Shown: in pieces, positions 17,984 to 25,648 of the stretch
Numbering within the stretch: the stretch's first letter is position 1
How the letters are laid out: every line of letters starts with the position of its first letter
Assembly: GCF_017948455.1 (NCBI RefSeq)
Contig: NZ_JAFFSU010000005.1
Coordinates: 1 to 64,000 of the forward strand
Reading direction: 5' to 3'
Source: Streptomyces sp. GESEQ-4
Lineage (GTDB): Bacteria > Actinomycetota > Actinomycetes > Streptomycetales > Streptomycetaceae
Length of the DNA: 64,000 nucleotides
Notes under the pieces: generated by a model
Databases searched by the model: none
Told to the model about the DNA's origin: nothing
What the model saw: only the letters and a program-made list of their open reading frames with translations
Position numbers and translations under genes: made by a program

Positions 17984-18156
17984 GGCTGACGATCCCCCCG
18001 GCGGCGCCCATCGGCGTTGGGCTGAACGGTTGCGCGGTCTCCCCGGCACGGCCGGCCGGCGGTGGACCGAGCAGAAGCGCGGTCCTCACCGCGGCGCCGT
18101 TCGGCGCCGGACCGGACGGCGGATCCGGCCACAGCGGGTTCTGCGGCGTGTGTCAC
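17980..18156 (-). CDS. 58-residue mini-ORF, apparent duplicate of the ATPase gene start
   Basis: It starts with GTG overlapping the cap gene stop (GTGA) and ends with TGA overlapping the ATPase GTG (GTGA). About 28 bp around ribosome binding site and start (GGGGGGA..CGTCAGCCGTGAC) occur at both ends, 173 bp apart, with two mismatches. The encoded MTHAAEPAV resembles the ATPase start MTYTVEPDV. Beyond about 15 codons it becomes Arg/Ala/Gly-rich, with weaker third-position GC than its neighbours. It is probably a decayed duplication kept open for translational coupling; a real protein is less likely. Confidence 0.35.
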   Translation of the reverse strand: MTHAAEPAVAGSAVRSGAERRRGEDRASARSTAGRPCRGDRATVQPNADGRRRGDRQP

Positions 18157-18857
18157 GGCTGACGGTCCCCCCGCCGGCGTCGGGCCGGGGCCTCGCCGCG
18201 TTCGCGTGGCCCGGCGAAGCCGTTCGGGCCGGGGTCGCTGACCTCCTTGTAGCGCAGCCGGCGGCCCGGGGCCGCTTCCTCGCCCTCGCGGGCGGCGGCG
18301 GAGCGGACGACGAGGCCCTCGGTGACCGGCGGCGCGGTGACCCTGCTGATACCGGCGAGCGGTGCGCGCACGCGCAGGCCGAGCGAGGCCTTCAGTTCGC
18401 CGCCGAGCGCCGACCACACATCGGACGCGGCGGGCGCGTCGAGCGTGGACCCGCCGGCGTCCAGCCATACCTTCAGGCCGAGTTCGGCGAGCGTGCCGGT
18501 GAGCAGCCGCTCGGGCACCGTGTCCGTGGCCACCAGCGTGGCGAGCACCTGCGACAGCAGCCGGTGCTCGTCCTGCGGCCGGCTCGTCCACGCCGTGACC
18601 ATGTACGACAGCCAGAACCAGCGCGGCGGGGAGCGCCGCGCCACCACGTACCCGTCCTCGTCGTACACCTCCCCGGCGCCGGCACCCCGCCGGGCGGCGT
18701 CCTCGCGGATGTCGTACAGGAAGACGCAGACCGTCGGGGCGCTGCGCCGCGCCGCCCAGTCCCGGGTGGGGGCGTCGAAGACGACCTCGACGCCCGACGC
18801 CTCCAGGCCCGACTCGCCGAGCAGCCGCCGCAGCCCATCGTCGACCTCGTGGATCAC
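18153..18857 (-). CDS. cis16: Pvc16-type (DUF4255) tail-terminator/cap protein
   Basis: 234 residues from the GTG at 18857 (reads MIHEVDDGLRRLLGES), overlapping the stop of the secreted propeller gene by four bases. The N-terminal Pvc16 domain shows VVFDAPTRDWAARR, TVCVFLYDIRED and WFWLSYMVTAWTSRPQDEHR, then LLSQVLATLVATDTVPERLL, all typical of DUF4255. Afp16/Pvc16 caps the distal end of tube and sheath and sets the final length. The C-terminal tail is Arg-rich and disordered. In the longer reading of this frame the upstream part is antisense noise over the propeller gene, so the GTG start is preferred. Confidence 0.88.
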   Translation of the reverse strand: MIHEVDDGLRRLLGESGLEASGVEVVFDAPTRDWAARRSAPTVCVFLYDIREDAARRGAGAGEVYDEDGYVVARRSPPRWFWLSYMVTAWTSRPQDEHRLLSQVLATLVATDTVPERLLTGTLAELGLKVWLDAGGSTLDAPAASDVWSALGGELKASLGLRVRAPLAGISRVTAPPVTEGLVVRSAAAREGEEAAPGRRLRYKEVSDPGPNGFAGPRERGEAPARRRRGDRQP

Positions 18858-21800
18858 CGGCGGGTCACCTCGTCGGGCGGCTGCACACTGCCCATGACCA
18901 CCAGGAAGTCCGTCTTCACCGGCGAGAACCCGGGACCCCTCGCGGTGATGGTGCGCGGTCCGGTCTGGTCCTTGGCGAGGATGAGCAGCTGGCCGATGAA
19001 CGTGCCGTCCCGCTTCGGAATGGTCGGCGCCGCCGCCGCGGTGATCCCCGGGTTCCACTTGAACCGCACCGGCACGCCCGGCGGGAAGTCCTTGCCGCGC
19101 ACCGAGGTGACGAAGCCGGGCTTGCCGATCTCCGGCACCGCGATGATGCGCGGCTGCAGGATCCGCACCCGCTCCCGGGCGGTGTTGTCGTTCCGGTTGG
19201 CGTCCGTCCCGGTGGTGGTGAGGATGCCGACCGCCTGGCCCGTCGTCGCCTTCCTGGGGCTGAGGACCACCCGTACGACCGTGCTCGCGCCCGGCCTCAG
19301 GTCCGGCAGCGCACACACCCAGGAGGAGTCACAGCCGGCCGGCGGCCCGCTGTTCGCGATGCCCCTGGGCAGGCCGATCTTCAGCCGCAGCCCGGTCGCC
19401 AGCGCGTTGCGGCCGTTGCGCACGGTGTACGTCACCACGACCCGCCCGCCCACATAGCCGGGGTTCGGCTGGGCGCTGACCCGCACGCCGGGTCCGGCCT
19501 TCGGCTCCTGAGGCTCCGGGGGCACGGGGGGCTGTGGGGTCGTGGGCGGCCCGCTGGTAGGCGGCGCCGGGGTCGGGGTCGGAGGCGTCGGTGTCGGAGT
19601 GGGGCTCGGGTCCGGCGGGGGCGGCTGCTCCTCCTCGACGACCGGCACCACGGTCCGGCCCGAGTTGTCGGTGGGCTCCGGATCCAGGACCGTACCGGTG
19701 ACCGACCAGTCGATCGGCGCGTCGCCGGGCGTGACGCCGGTGAAGGTCACGTCCACCGGCACGCTTGCGCCGGGTTCCACCACGCCCACGTTGCACTGAA
19801 GGGAGGCGGCATTGCAGGTGCCCCGGGGATGGCGGATCCCGGTGATCTGCACGCCGGGCGGCGGGGTGATGGTCAGCGTGGTGCCGGGCGAGGCGGCGGG
19901 CCCGTTGTTGATCACGTCGACGGTGACCGTACTGGAGGCCCCGACGGTGACCTCCGGCGCGGTGCCGGGCGCCTCGAGAGCGAGGTCCACGGACTGCTGG
20001 ACGGCGGGTTCCTTCTGCCGGCCCGGGAAGTCGGTGGTGAGCGGGGTGATGTCGCCGGACTCGACGTTCAGGACGCTCAGCTTCTCGGGGCTGTTGACCT
20101 CGACCTCGGCACGCGAGCTGAACACCAGGCTCTTGCCGTCGGCCGTCCACGCGGCGTCGCGCGGCTGGAACGGGCCGGTGGCCGAGGTGTCCGGCAGCTC
20201 CCGGCCGCAGGCGCCGGGCAGGTCGACGAGGGAGGCGGGCAGCAGCACCTGGCAGTCGTCGCCCGAGAGGGACGTCAGGAGCAGGCCGTTCTGTTCGTCG
20301 ACCGCGCCGCCGCCGTTCTTGCGGTTGTAGGCGATGGTGAGCCCGTCCGGCGAGAACGCCGGGCTGTCGTCGATGACTTCGCAGTCGCCCGGGCAGTTGA
20401 TCGCGCTCAGGTCGGTCTGCCGGCCCAGGTTGTTCACGGGCACGGTCCAGATGTGCTTGTTGCCGCCGCCCCCGTTGATCTCCATGTTGCGGGTGAAGGC
20501 GAGGGTGGTGCCGTCGGAGGACCAGGTGGGCTGGGCGTCCTGGCCCTGGAGCTCACCGGCCGGCGGGGTGATCTCGCCGGTGATCTCACCGCTGGCCACG
20601 TCGGCGATGAGGATGCGGCTGTCTCCTGCGGCATCCCCCACACCGCCCGGCGAAGTCCGGGTGAAGGCGAGGAACTTGCCGTCCGGGGAGAACGTCGGGT
20701 CGGTGTCCCAGTCCGTCGCGGCACGTTCATCCAGCCGCATGGGCTCCGCGTTGGCGCCGTCGGCGTCCACCGTCCAGATCCGCTCGACGCGTTGCCCGTC
20801 GATGGTCTCGAAGCGGGTGACGACGATCCGCCGGCCGTCGGGCGTGTAGTTCTGCCGCTCGGTCCACGGGTCGTACCCGTCCCTGGGCTGGAACAGCGGG
20901 TCCTTGGCGGGATCGGTGTTGGTGTCGGCCTCCGGGTCCTCGTTGAGGATCGTCAGCCCCAGGTCGCGCGGGTCGGACCCGTCCATCCGGGCGTCCTGCA
21001 GCGTCACCACGTGCGCGGCGGAGACCTCGTCGGTACGGGTTCCGGGGTCGTCCGCCGTGGTGCGCTCCACGATCACGCCGCCGCCGGTGTTCGAGCCGAG
21101 CCAGGTGGGCGAGAGGACCTCCCGGTCCTCGTTGAGCACCAGGGGAGGTTCCACGTTCGGGTCCTCGCCGGCGTGCGCGGGGAACGTGAACACGTGGTCG
21201 TAGTCGCCCTCGCAGGTGCAGGTGATCTCAGGGCTCAGGAACACCACCGTGTTCCCGTCGGGCTTCCACGCTGCCGCGTGGGCACGCCAGTTGGCGAACC
21301 TGCCCGCGAACAGCGGCTCGTCGCTGGTCCCGTTCGTGATCCGCAGCGTGGACCGCGGCTGCCCGTCGACGGTGGCCGTGGCGGTGTACGCGATCCAGTC
21401 CCGGTTGACGTCGTCGTTCACCGGGTTCCACGCGGGCTCGGTGGCGGTGCCGTTCGCGGGATCGGTGACCCGGGTCTCGGTGCCGCCCGCCAGGGACCGT
21501 ACGTAGATCTGCGCTCCGGCCGACGCGTCGCTGTCACTGGAGTACGCCATCCGCTGCCCGTCCGGGGAAACCGCCGGGTCCTGTTCGTTCGCGGGGGTGT
21601 CGGTGAGCCGCGTCGGGCTGCCGGTGCCGTCGGCGGGCACCTGCCACAGGTCGCGCTGCGTCCCGCCGCCGGCGCCGTTCGCCTCGGCGGAGTCGAACAG
21701 CACTGACCGGCCGTCCGGGGTCAGTTGGGGGTGCGCCGCGTTCATGCCGCTGGTGAGCTTGCGTACGGAACCGTCGGCGGCCCGCAGATAGATCTGCGGG

Positions 21801-22126
21801 TTCTTCTCGTCGCGGCGGCTCGCGAAGACCAGCTGGTCGCCGACGGCGGACGGCTGGGTGTCGTAGTGGGCCGGGCCCTCCCCGAACAGCGGTGCGCTGA
21901 CGTTCTCCCTGGGGTCGGCAGAGGTGGCGGTGACCCTGCCGAGACTGCGGTGCCGGGTACCGGCGTACGCGACGCGGGCGTCCGCGGCGTCGGCCGCCGC
22001 CTGCGCCCGTGGTTCGGCGCTGCCCGGCCCCGCGGCGGCCGTCACCCCGAGCAGCGGGATCAGCAGCAGCAGCGACATCCCGAGTCTCCCCAGGCGGTAC
22101 CGCCCGCCGGAGCCAGCGGTTTCCAT
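18854..22126 (-). CDS. Secreted TolB/WD40-like beta-propeller protein with DUF11-type domains
   Basis: 1090 residues from METAGSGGRYRLGRLG. A hydrophobic segment (LGMSLLLLIPLLGVTAAA, about 14-31) with a following Ala cluster is a signal peptide. Residues about 60-690 repeat the PD40/TolB blade motif (LTPDGRSVLFDSAE, VSPDGQRMAYSSDS, FSPDGKFLAFTRTS, FSPDGLTIAYNRKN). A DUF11-like domain follows (SSTVTVDVINNGPAASPGTT), then a Pro/Thr linker (about 835-885) and two more Ig-like domains. No sorting signal or TM helix is visible at the C-terminus, so it is probably released or wall-associated. It is co-translated with the cap and ATPase genes, odd for an exported protein in an intracellular machine. 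Its role is unknown. Confidence 0.8.
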   Translation of the reverse strand: METAGSGGRYRLGRLGMSLLLLIPLLGVTAAAGPGSAEPRAQAAADAADARVAYAGTRHRSLGRVTATSADPRENVSAPLFGEGPAHYDTQPSAVGDQLVFASRRDEKNPQIYLRAADGSVRKLTSGMNAAHPQLTPDGRSVLFDSAEANGAGGGTQRDLWQVPADGTGSPTRLTDTPANEQDPAVSPDGQRMAYSSDSDASAGAQIYVRSLAGGTETRVTDPANGTATEPAWNPVNDDVNRDWIAYTATATVDGQPRSTLRITNGTSDEPLFAGRFANWRAHAAAWKPDGNTVVFLSPEITCTCEGDYDHVFTFPAHAGEDPNVEPPLVLNEDREVLSPTWLGSNTGGGVIVERTTADDPGTRTDEVSAAHVVTLQDARMDGSDPRDLGLTILNEDPEADTNTDPAKDPLFQPRDGYDPWTERQNYTPDGRRIVVTRFETIDGQRVERIWTVDADGANAEPMRLDERAATDWDTDPTFSPDGKFLAFTRTSPGGVGDAAGDSRILIADVASGEITGEITPPAGELQGQDAQPTWSSDGTTLAFTRNMEINGGGGNKHIWTVPVNNLGRQTDLSAINCPGDCEVIDDSPAFSPDGLTIAYNRKNGGGAVDEQNGLLLTSLSGDDCQVLLPASLVDLPGACGRELPDTSATGPFQPRDAAWTADGKSLVFSSRAEVEVNSPEKLSVLNVESGDITPLTTDFPGRQKEPAVQQSVDLALEAPGTAPEVTVGASSTVTVDVINNGPAASPGTTLTITPPPGVQITGIRHPRGTCNAASLQCNVGVVEPGASVPVDVTFTGVTPGDAPIDWSVTGTVLDPEPTDNSGRTVVPVVEEEQPPPPDPSPTPTPTPPTPTPAPPTSGPPTTPQPPVPPEPQEPKAGPGVRVSAQPNPGYVGGRVVVTYTVRNGRNALATGLRLKIGLPRGIANSGPPAGCDSSWVCALPDLRPGASTVVRVVLSPRKATTGQAVGILTTTGTDANRNDNTARERVRILQPRIIAVPEIGKPGFVTSVRGKDFPPGVPVRFKWNPGITAAAAPTIPKRDGTFIGQLLILAKDQTGPRTITARGPGFSPVKTDFLVVMGSVQPPDEVTRR

Positions 22127-22358
22127 CAGGGTCCCCTTCGCAGTCTGGATGAGGCATCTGGATGTGCCCCCGCCACCCTGCACCGCCCCCGTGCGGGGCG
22201 GCAGGGCGGTGGGGACGTACCCGGGGGAAACGTGGCTGCGCTTTCGGGCAGTGCCGGGTTCCCGGAGCCCGCCGGACGGGGTGCGCGCGAACCCGTCGCC
22301 CGGTACGCCGGACCGGTTGGCCTGATCCGTTGGCCGGACCAACCAGTCGGCCTGCTCG

Positions 22359-23054
22359 TCAGATCAGCCCGTTGCGCAGGGCGTAGCCCACCGCGTGGGC
22401 CCGGTTGCGCAGTTGCAGTCGCGTGATGATCTCGTGCAGGACGTTCTTGACGGTCCGTTCGGAGTACGCGGTCTTGCGCGCGATCTCCGCCGTGTCCAGG
22501 CCCTCCGACACCAGCCGCAGCATGTCCGCCTCGCGCGTGGTCAGCGTGGACAGGGACAGGCCCCCGGGGTCGAGTGCCGAGCGCTGGAGGTTGCCCACGT
22601 GGGAGAGCAGCTTGCCGAGCAGGTCGCCGGGCAGGACTCCCTCTCCGTTGGCTATCGCCAGGACCAGGCGCAGCAGCTGGTCCTGCTCGGCCTCGGCGCG
22701 ACGCAGCACCGCCGCCACTCCGCACTCGATGACGCGTTGCAGCGCGCCGGGTCCGAGCGTGCCGATCACCAGGCCGGTGCGGGTGGCCTTGTTGTGCCGC
22801 AGCCGGTGCAGCAGGGCGACCACGTCGTCGCCGACGTCGTCGACGACCACCAGCGACACCGCGGCTCCTTCCGCTTCGGCGTCGTCGACCAGGTCGACCT
22901 CGGGGCGCTGGCGCAACTGGTGGACGATGCCGACGCGCAGCACCGGATCGGCGGCGTAGACGGCGACGGTCACCCGGCCGCCCGTCCGGTCGGCTCTGGA
23001 CGCCCGGTGGCCGGCCTTTGCCTGAGCGGGCTCACGTGACGTGGTGTCGGACAT
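22359..23054 (-). CDS. LuxR/NarL-type regulator with atypical receiver domain
   Basis: 231 residues from MSDTTSREPAQ, with GGAGA upstream; an ATG-like start ten codons earlier is less well placed. The N-terminal receiver (VTVAVYAADPVLRVGIVHQL, VSLVVVDDVGDDVV) keeps a candidate phospho-Asp, but the usual conserved Lys is replaced by LRR, so it may not be phosphorylated normally. The C-terminal LuxR helix-turn-helix is intact (LTTREADMLRLVSEGLDTAE, TVKNVLHEIITRLQLRNRAH). It lies at the head of the propeller-cap-ATPase genes and divergent from the one-TM protein gene. It is therefore the obvious candidate for control of CIS expression. No cognate kinase gene is nearby. Confidence 0.85.
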   Translation of the reverse strand: MSDTTSREPAQAKAGHRASRADRTGGRVTVAVYAADPVLRVGIVHQLRQRPEVDLVDDAEAEGAAVSLVVVDDVGDDVVALLHRLRHNKATRTGLVIGTLGPGALQRVIECGVAAVLRRAEAEQDQLLRLVLAIANGEGVLPGDLLGKLLSHVGNLQRSALDPGGLSLSTLTTREADMLRLVSEGLDTAEIARKTAYSERTVKNVLHEIITRLQLRNRAHAVGYALRNGLI

Positions 23055-23078
23055 GGCAGTGCGGGTCTCCTGTGCACA

Positions 23079-23193
23079 TAACATCGCTTGTTACCTGTTC
23101 CAGGGTTCGTGGGGGCAGGAGTGGTTCAGGACGAGGCAACCGCCGCAAGGCGGCGCACGGGAAACGGCGCGCCACATTAACGAGGTTCCGTTA
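23079..23193. promoter_or_regulatory. Two inverted repeats in the LuxR / membrane-protein divergent region
   Basis: TAACA-TCGCT-TGTTA lies at 23079-23093 and TAACG-AGGTTC-CGTTA at 23178-23193. Both sit in the 236-bp gap between the divergent LuxR gene and the one-TM protein gene and share a TAAC/GTTA core. They are candidate regulator sites; the pairing with LuxR is inference. Confidence 0.4.
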
Positions 23194-23290
23194 CAAGGGA
23201 GTTGATATTGGCTTGCCGGGCAGCGTGACTGCCCGTGAATTGCCCTCGCGTTCCTCGTGGGACCGCGGGGCGCGCTTCTACGGTGATGGC

Positions 23291-24646
23291 GTGACGCCTT
23301 CTGCAGCCTCTTCCGGCCCGGGTGCGCCCGGCCTCGACATTCCGGCCGTGACGGTGACGCCGGGCGAGATCGCCACGACCACTCTGACCGTCCGCAACGA
23401 CAGCGACATCGTCGAGGCGTACAACTTGGAGGTCGTCGGGGACTGTGCCCCCTGGACCACCGTGGAACCGGCCCGGGTCTCGCTCTATCCCGGCACCTCC
23501 GAGACGGTGACGCTCCGTCTGGCTCCGCCGCGCTCCCCGGAGATCCGGGCCGGCGAGAAGCCCCTCGGTGTGCGGGTCCTGCCGACCGAGCACCCCGAGT
23601 CGGTACGGGTCCTCGAAACGACCGTCCATATCGAGGCGTTCCACGAACTGCAGACCGAGCTGGCCCCGCGCCGACGCCGCGGCTGGCTGCGCGGCCGCTA
23701 CAAGCTGGCGGTGCGCAACCAGGGCAACACCCCGGTGCAGGTGGGCTTCACGCCCGGTCAGGCGGGCGAGGAACTCGGGTTCGCCTTCACCCCGGAGCAG
23801 CCCAAGCTGGAGCCCGGTGAGTCGACCGAGGTCGGCCTGCGGGTCCGTACGGCCAAGCCGGTGTGGTTCGGCGCCCCGGTGGTGTGGCCGTTCACGGTGG
23901 ACGCCGCCGAGACCGGTGACCGGGACGGGGACGCGGACGGGGAGCAGCCCCGCTGGGACGAGCCCGCCGCCCCGCCGCCGCTGGAGGCGGAGTTCGTCCA
24001 GATTCCGATCTTCCCGCGCTGGCTGCTGATTCTGCTGGCGGCGCTGCTCGCGCTGCTGCTCGCCTGGTTCGCACTGGTGCGTCCGGTGGTGAAGAGCGCC
24101 GCCAAGGAAGCCGCCGAGGAGGCGGTCCAGCCCCGTCCCACGCCCGCGGGCGAGCAGACTCCGGGCGCCGGCGGCGGTGCGAACCCCCAGCCGGGGGGCG
24201 GCGGTCAGGAGTCGGGTGCGCCGGCCGGATCGGGCGGTGGCGGTGGTGGCGGCGGCGCCACGGGCGAGGGCGGCGTCTCGAGCACCAGCGGCCAGCACTC
24301 GGAGACCATCGACGTGGAGTTGGCCGCCGGGGAGACCAAGTCCGAGTCCTACACGGTGCCGAAGGACAGTGTCTTCGGGGTCACGGACGCCGTCGTCGCC
24401 AACTTCCAGGGCGACGAAGGGGTCTTGACCTTCAACTTCGGCGACCGCAAAATCACCACCATCGCGCTGGAGACCTTCCGTAACCAGGACTACCACTGGG
24501 TGACCCCCATCAAGATCGCCGAGAACGACACCGTGACGATCAGCGTGACCTGCGCCAAGCCTGGTACACCGGCCACCGGTCGTCAGGCTCAGGGGTGTCA
24601 CGAGGTCCTGAACGTGAGCGGAATTCTCAGCAGCACCAAGCAGTGA
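23291..24646 (+). CDS. One-TM protein with NEW3-like N-terminal domains, candidate CIS membrane adaptor (CisA-like)
   Basis: 451 residues from the GTG at 23291. An in-frame reading extends upstream, but it lacks a plausible start and homology. Residues 15-115 form a NEW3/Ig-like domain (VTPGEIATTTLTVRNDSDIV, VSLYPGTSETVTLRLAPPRS); a second beta domain spans about 120-205. A single TM helix is at about 243-266 (WLLILLAALLALLLAWFALV), followed by a Gly-rich linker (about 285-330) and a C-terminal beta domain. No signal peptide is present, so the N-terminus should be cytoplasmic. This matches the reported layout of CisA, a conserved Streptomyces membrane protein needed for CIS contraction. The link to CisA is inferred from topology and locus, not from alignment. 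Confidence 0.7.
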   Translation: MTPSAASSGPGAPGLDIPAVTVTPGEIATTTLTVRNDSDIVEAYNLEVVGDCAPWTTVEPARVSLYPGTSETVTLRLAPPRSPEIRAGEKPLGVRVLPTEHPESVRVLETTVHIEAFHELQTELAPRRRRGWLRGRYKLAVRNQGNTPVQVGFTPGQAGEELGFAFTPEQPKLEPGESTEVGLRVRTAKPVWFGAPVVWPFTVDAAETGDRDGDADGEQPRWDEPAAPPPLEAEFVQIPIFPRWLLILLAALLALLLAWFALVRPVVKSAAKEAAEEAVQPRPTPAGEQTPGAGGGANPQPGGGGQESGAPAGSGGGGGGGGATGEGGVSSTSGQHSETIDVELAAGETKSESYTVPKDSVFGVTDAVVANFQGDEGVLTFNFGDRKITTIALETFRNQDYHWVTPIKIAENDTVTISVTCAKPGTPATGRQAQGCHEVLNVSGILSSTKQ

Positions 24647-24733
24647 ATCGGACCCCCCGATTCACAGACATTGTCGAACTGTGGTTGCGCTTTCTGTAAA
24701 GCGTTCGATCTCCATCCGTCCGGAAATGACCAA

Positions 24734-24757
24734 CCCGGGTCCGAAACAGGACCCGGG
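24734..24757. terminator. Bidirectional hairpin terminator
   Basis: CCCGGGTCC pairs perfectly with GGACCCGGG (nine bases) around a six-base loop GAAACA. It lies between the convergent ends of the one-TM protein gene and the Nudix gene and marks the right edge of the CIS locus. Confidence 0.75.
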
Positions 24758-24771
24758 CCACGTCCGTTCGG

Positions 24772-25271
24772 TCAGGTCAGCCCACTGTCGCGCCCGTTCT
24801 CGGCCCGTTCGGACGGCGTCACCGTGAGGCGGGCCGAGGCCACCTGCTGGGCCAGCAGCAACGCCAATGGGCCGCCCTGAAGCAGGAAGCGTCCCTCCGT
24901 GGCGGCCCGGATCGCGTCCGGCAGCGGCCACCACGTGAGTGTGAAGTCCGCTTCGGTGGGTGTGAGTTGCTGCGGGCCCAAGGTGAGGCCTTCGGCCAGG
25001 TAGAGGTGGATGCGGGCGGTCGCGTTCAGGACGATGGCGTACGAGCCGAGGGGCCGCCACGTCCGGGCGGTGACGCAGGCTTCCTCACGCAGCTCGCGAC
25101 GCGCACATTCCTCCGGTGTCTCACCGGCTCCCGGCGCCCTCCGGGCAGGAACACGTACTCGCCGCCGTGCCGGGGGAATTCGGCGGTCAGGACGGCGACC
25201 ATGCCGTCCGCGTCTCGGGCCACGGTGACGGAGGCGTCGGACATCGCGCCCTGATCGGCTGCTGTGATCAT
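24772..25271 (-). pseudogene. Nudix hydrolase gene with a one-base frameshift in the Nudix box
   Basis: The 5' part (from MITAADQGAMSDASVTVARD to EYVFLPGGRREP) and the 3' part (GETPEECARRELREEACVTA to the stop at 24772) are in different frames. Joined, they give a normal Nudix box, G..REPGE.......REL.EE. Adding one G to the CCGGTGAG at about 25124 restores the frame (E-P-G-E-T). So either the gene has lost one G, or this is a homopolymer sequencing error. An intact protein of about 165 residues would hydrolyse a nucleoside-diphosphate-linked substrate; the substrate cannot be told. Either MITAA or the internal MSDAS codon could be the start. Confidence 0.75.
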
Positions 25272-25648
25272 GGCCGGGGAGCGTAGCCGCCCGCTCGGAC
25301 AACCACGCCTGTCTCCGTGTCGGTGAGTCCGTCGACCGGGCGGGCGACGATCCCCCGCCCCGGGCACCCGCCCTCCACATTCCGCTTACGCCGCCCGACG
25401 CCGCAGCGTCCCTTTCGCGCCATCGTCAAGACCCCTCGCGTCAACGCGGTGTGTCCGGATTGTTGCCGAGAGCGCCGCCGAATCGTTTCGGCGGGCCAAG
25501 GTTCCGTTTCCGTGGTGATGCGATTACGCCAGTGTGAGGAGGGTGGCGTAGTGTGGCTGTCCTATTAACTGTCCGATACTGACCCTGAGTTGACGGTTAC
25601 TTCGCGCTGCGCGCCGTGTGTCCGAGCTGGTTGACCGAGAGGACTCCG
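25272..25648. other. 377-bp intergenic region upstream of the conservon
   Basis: No plausible gene is seen on either strand. It must hold the promoters for the leftward Nudix gene and the rightward cvn operon. The last 150 bases are noticeably less GC-rich than the surroundings. No clear palindrome was found. Confidence 0.5.
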
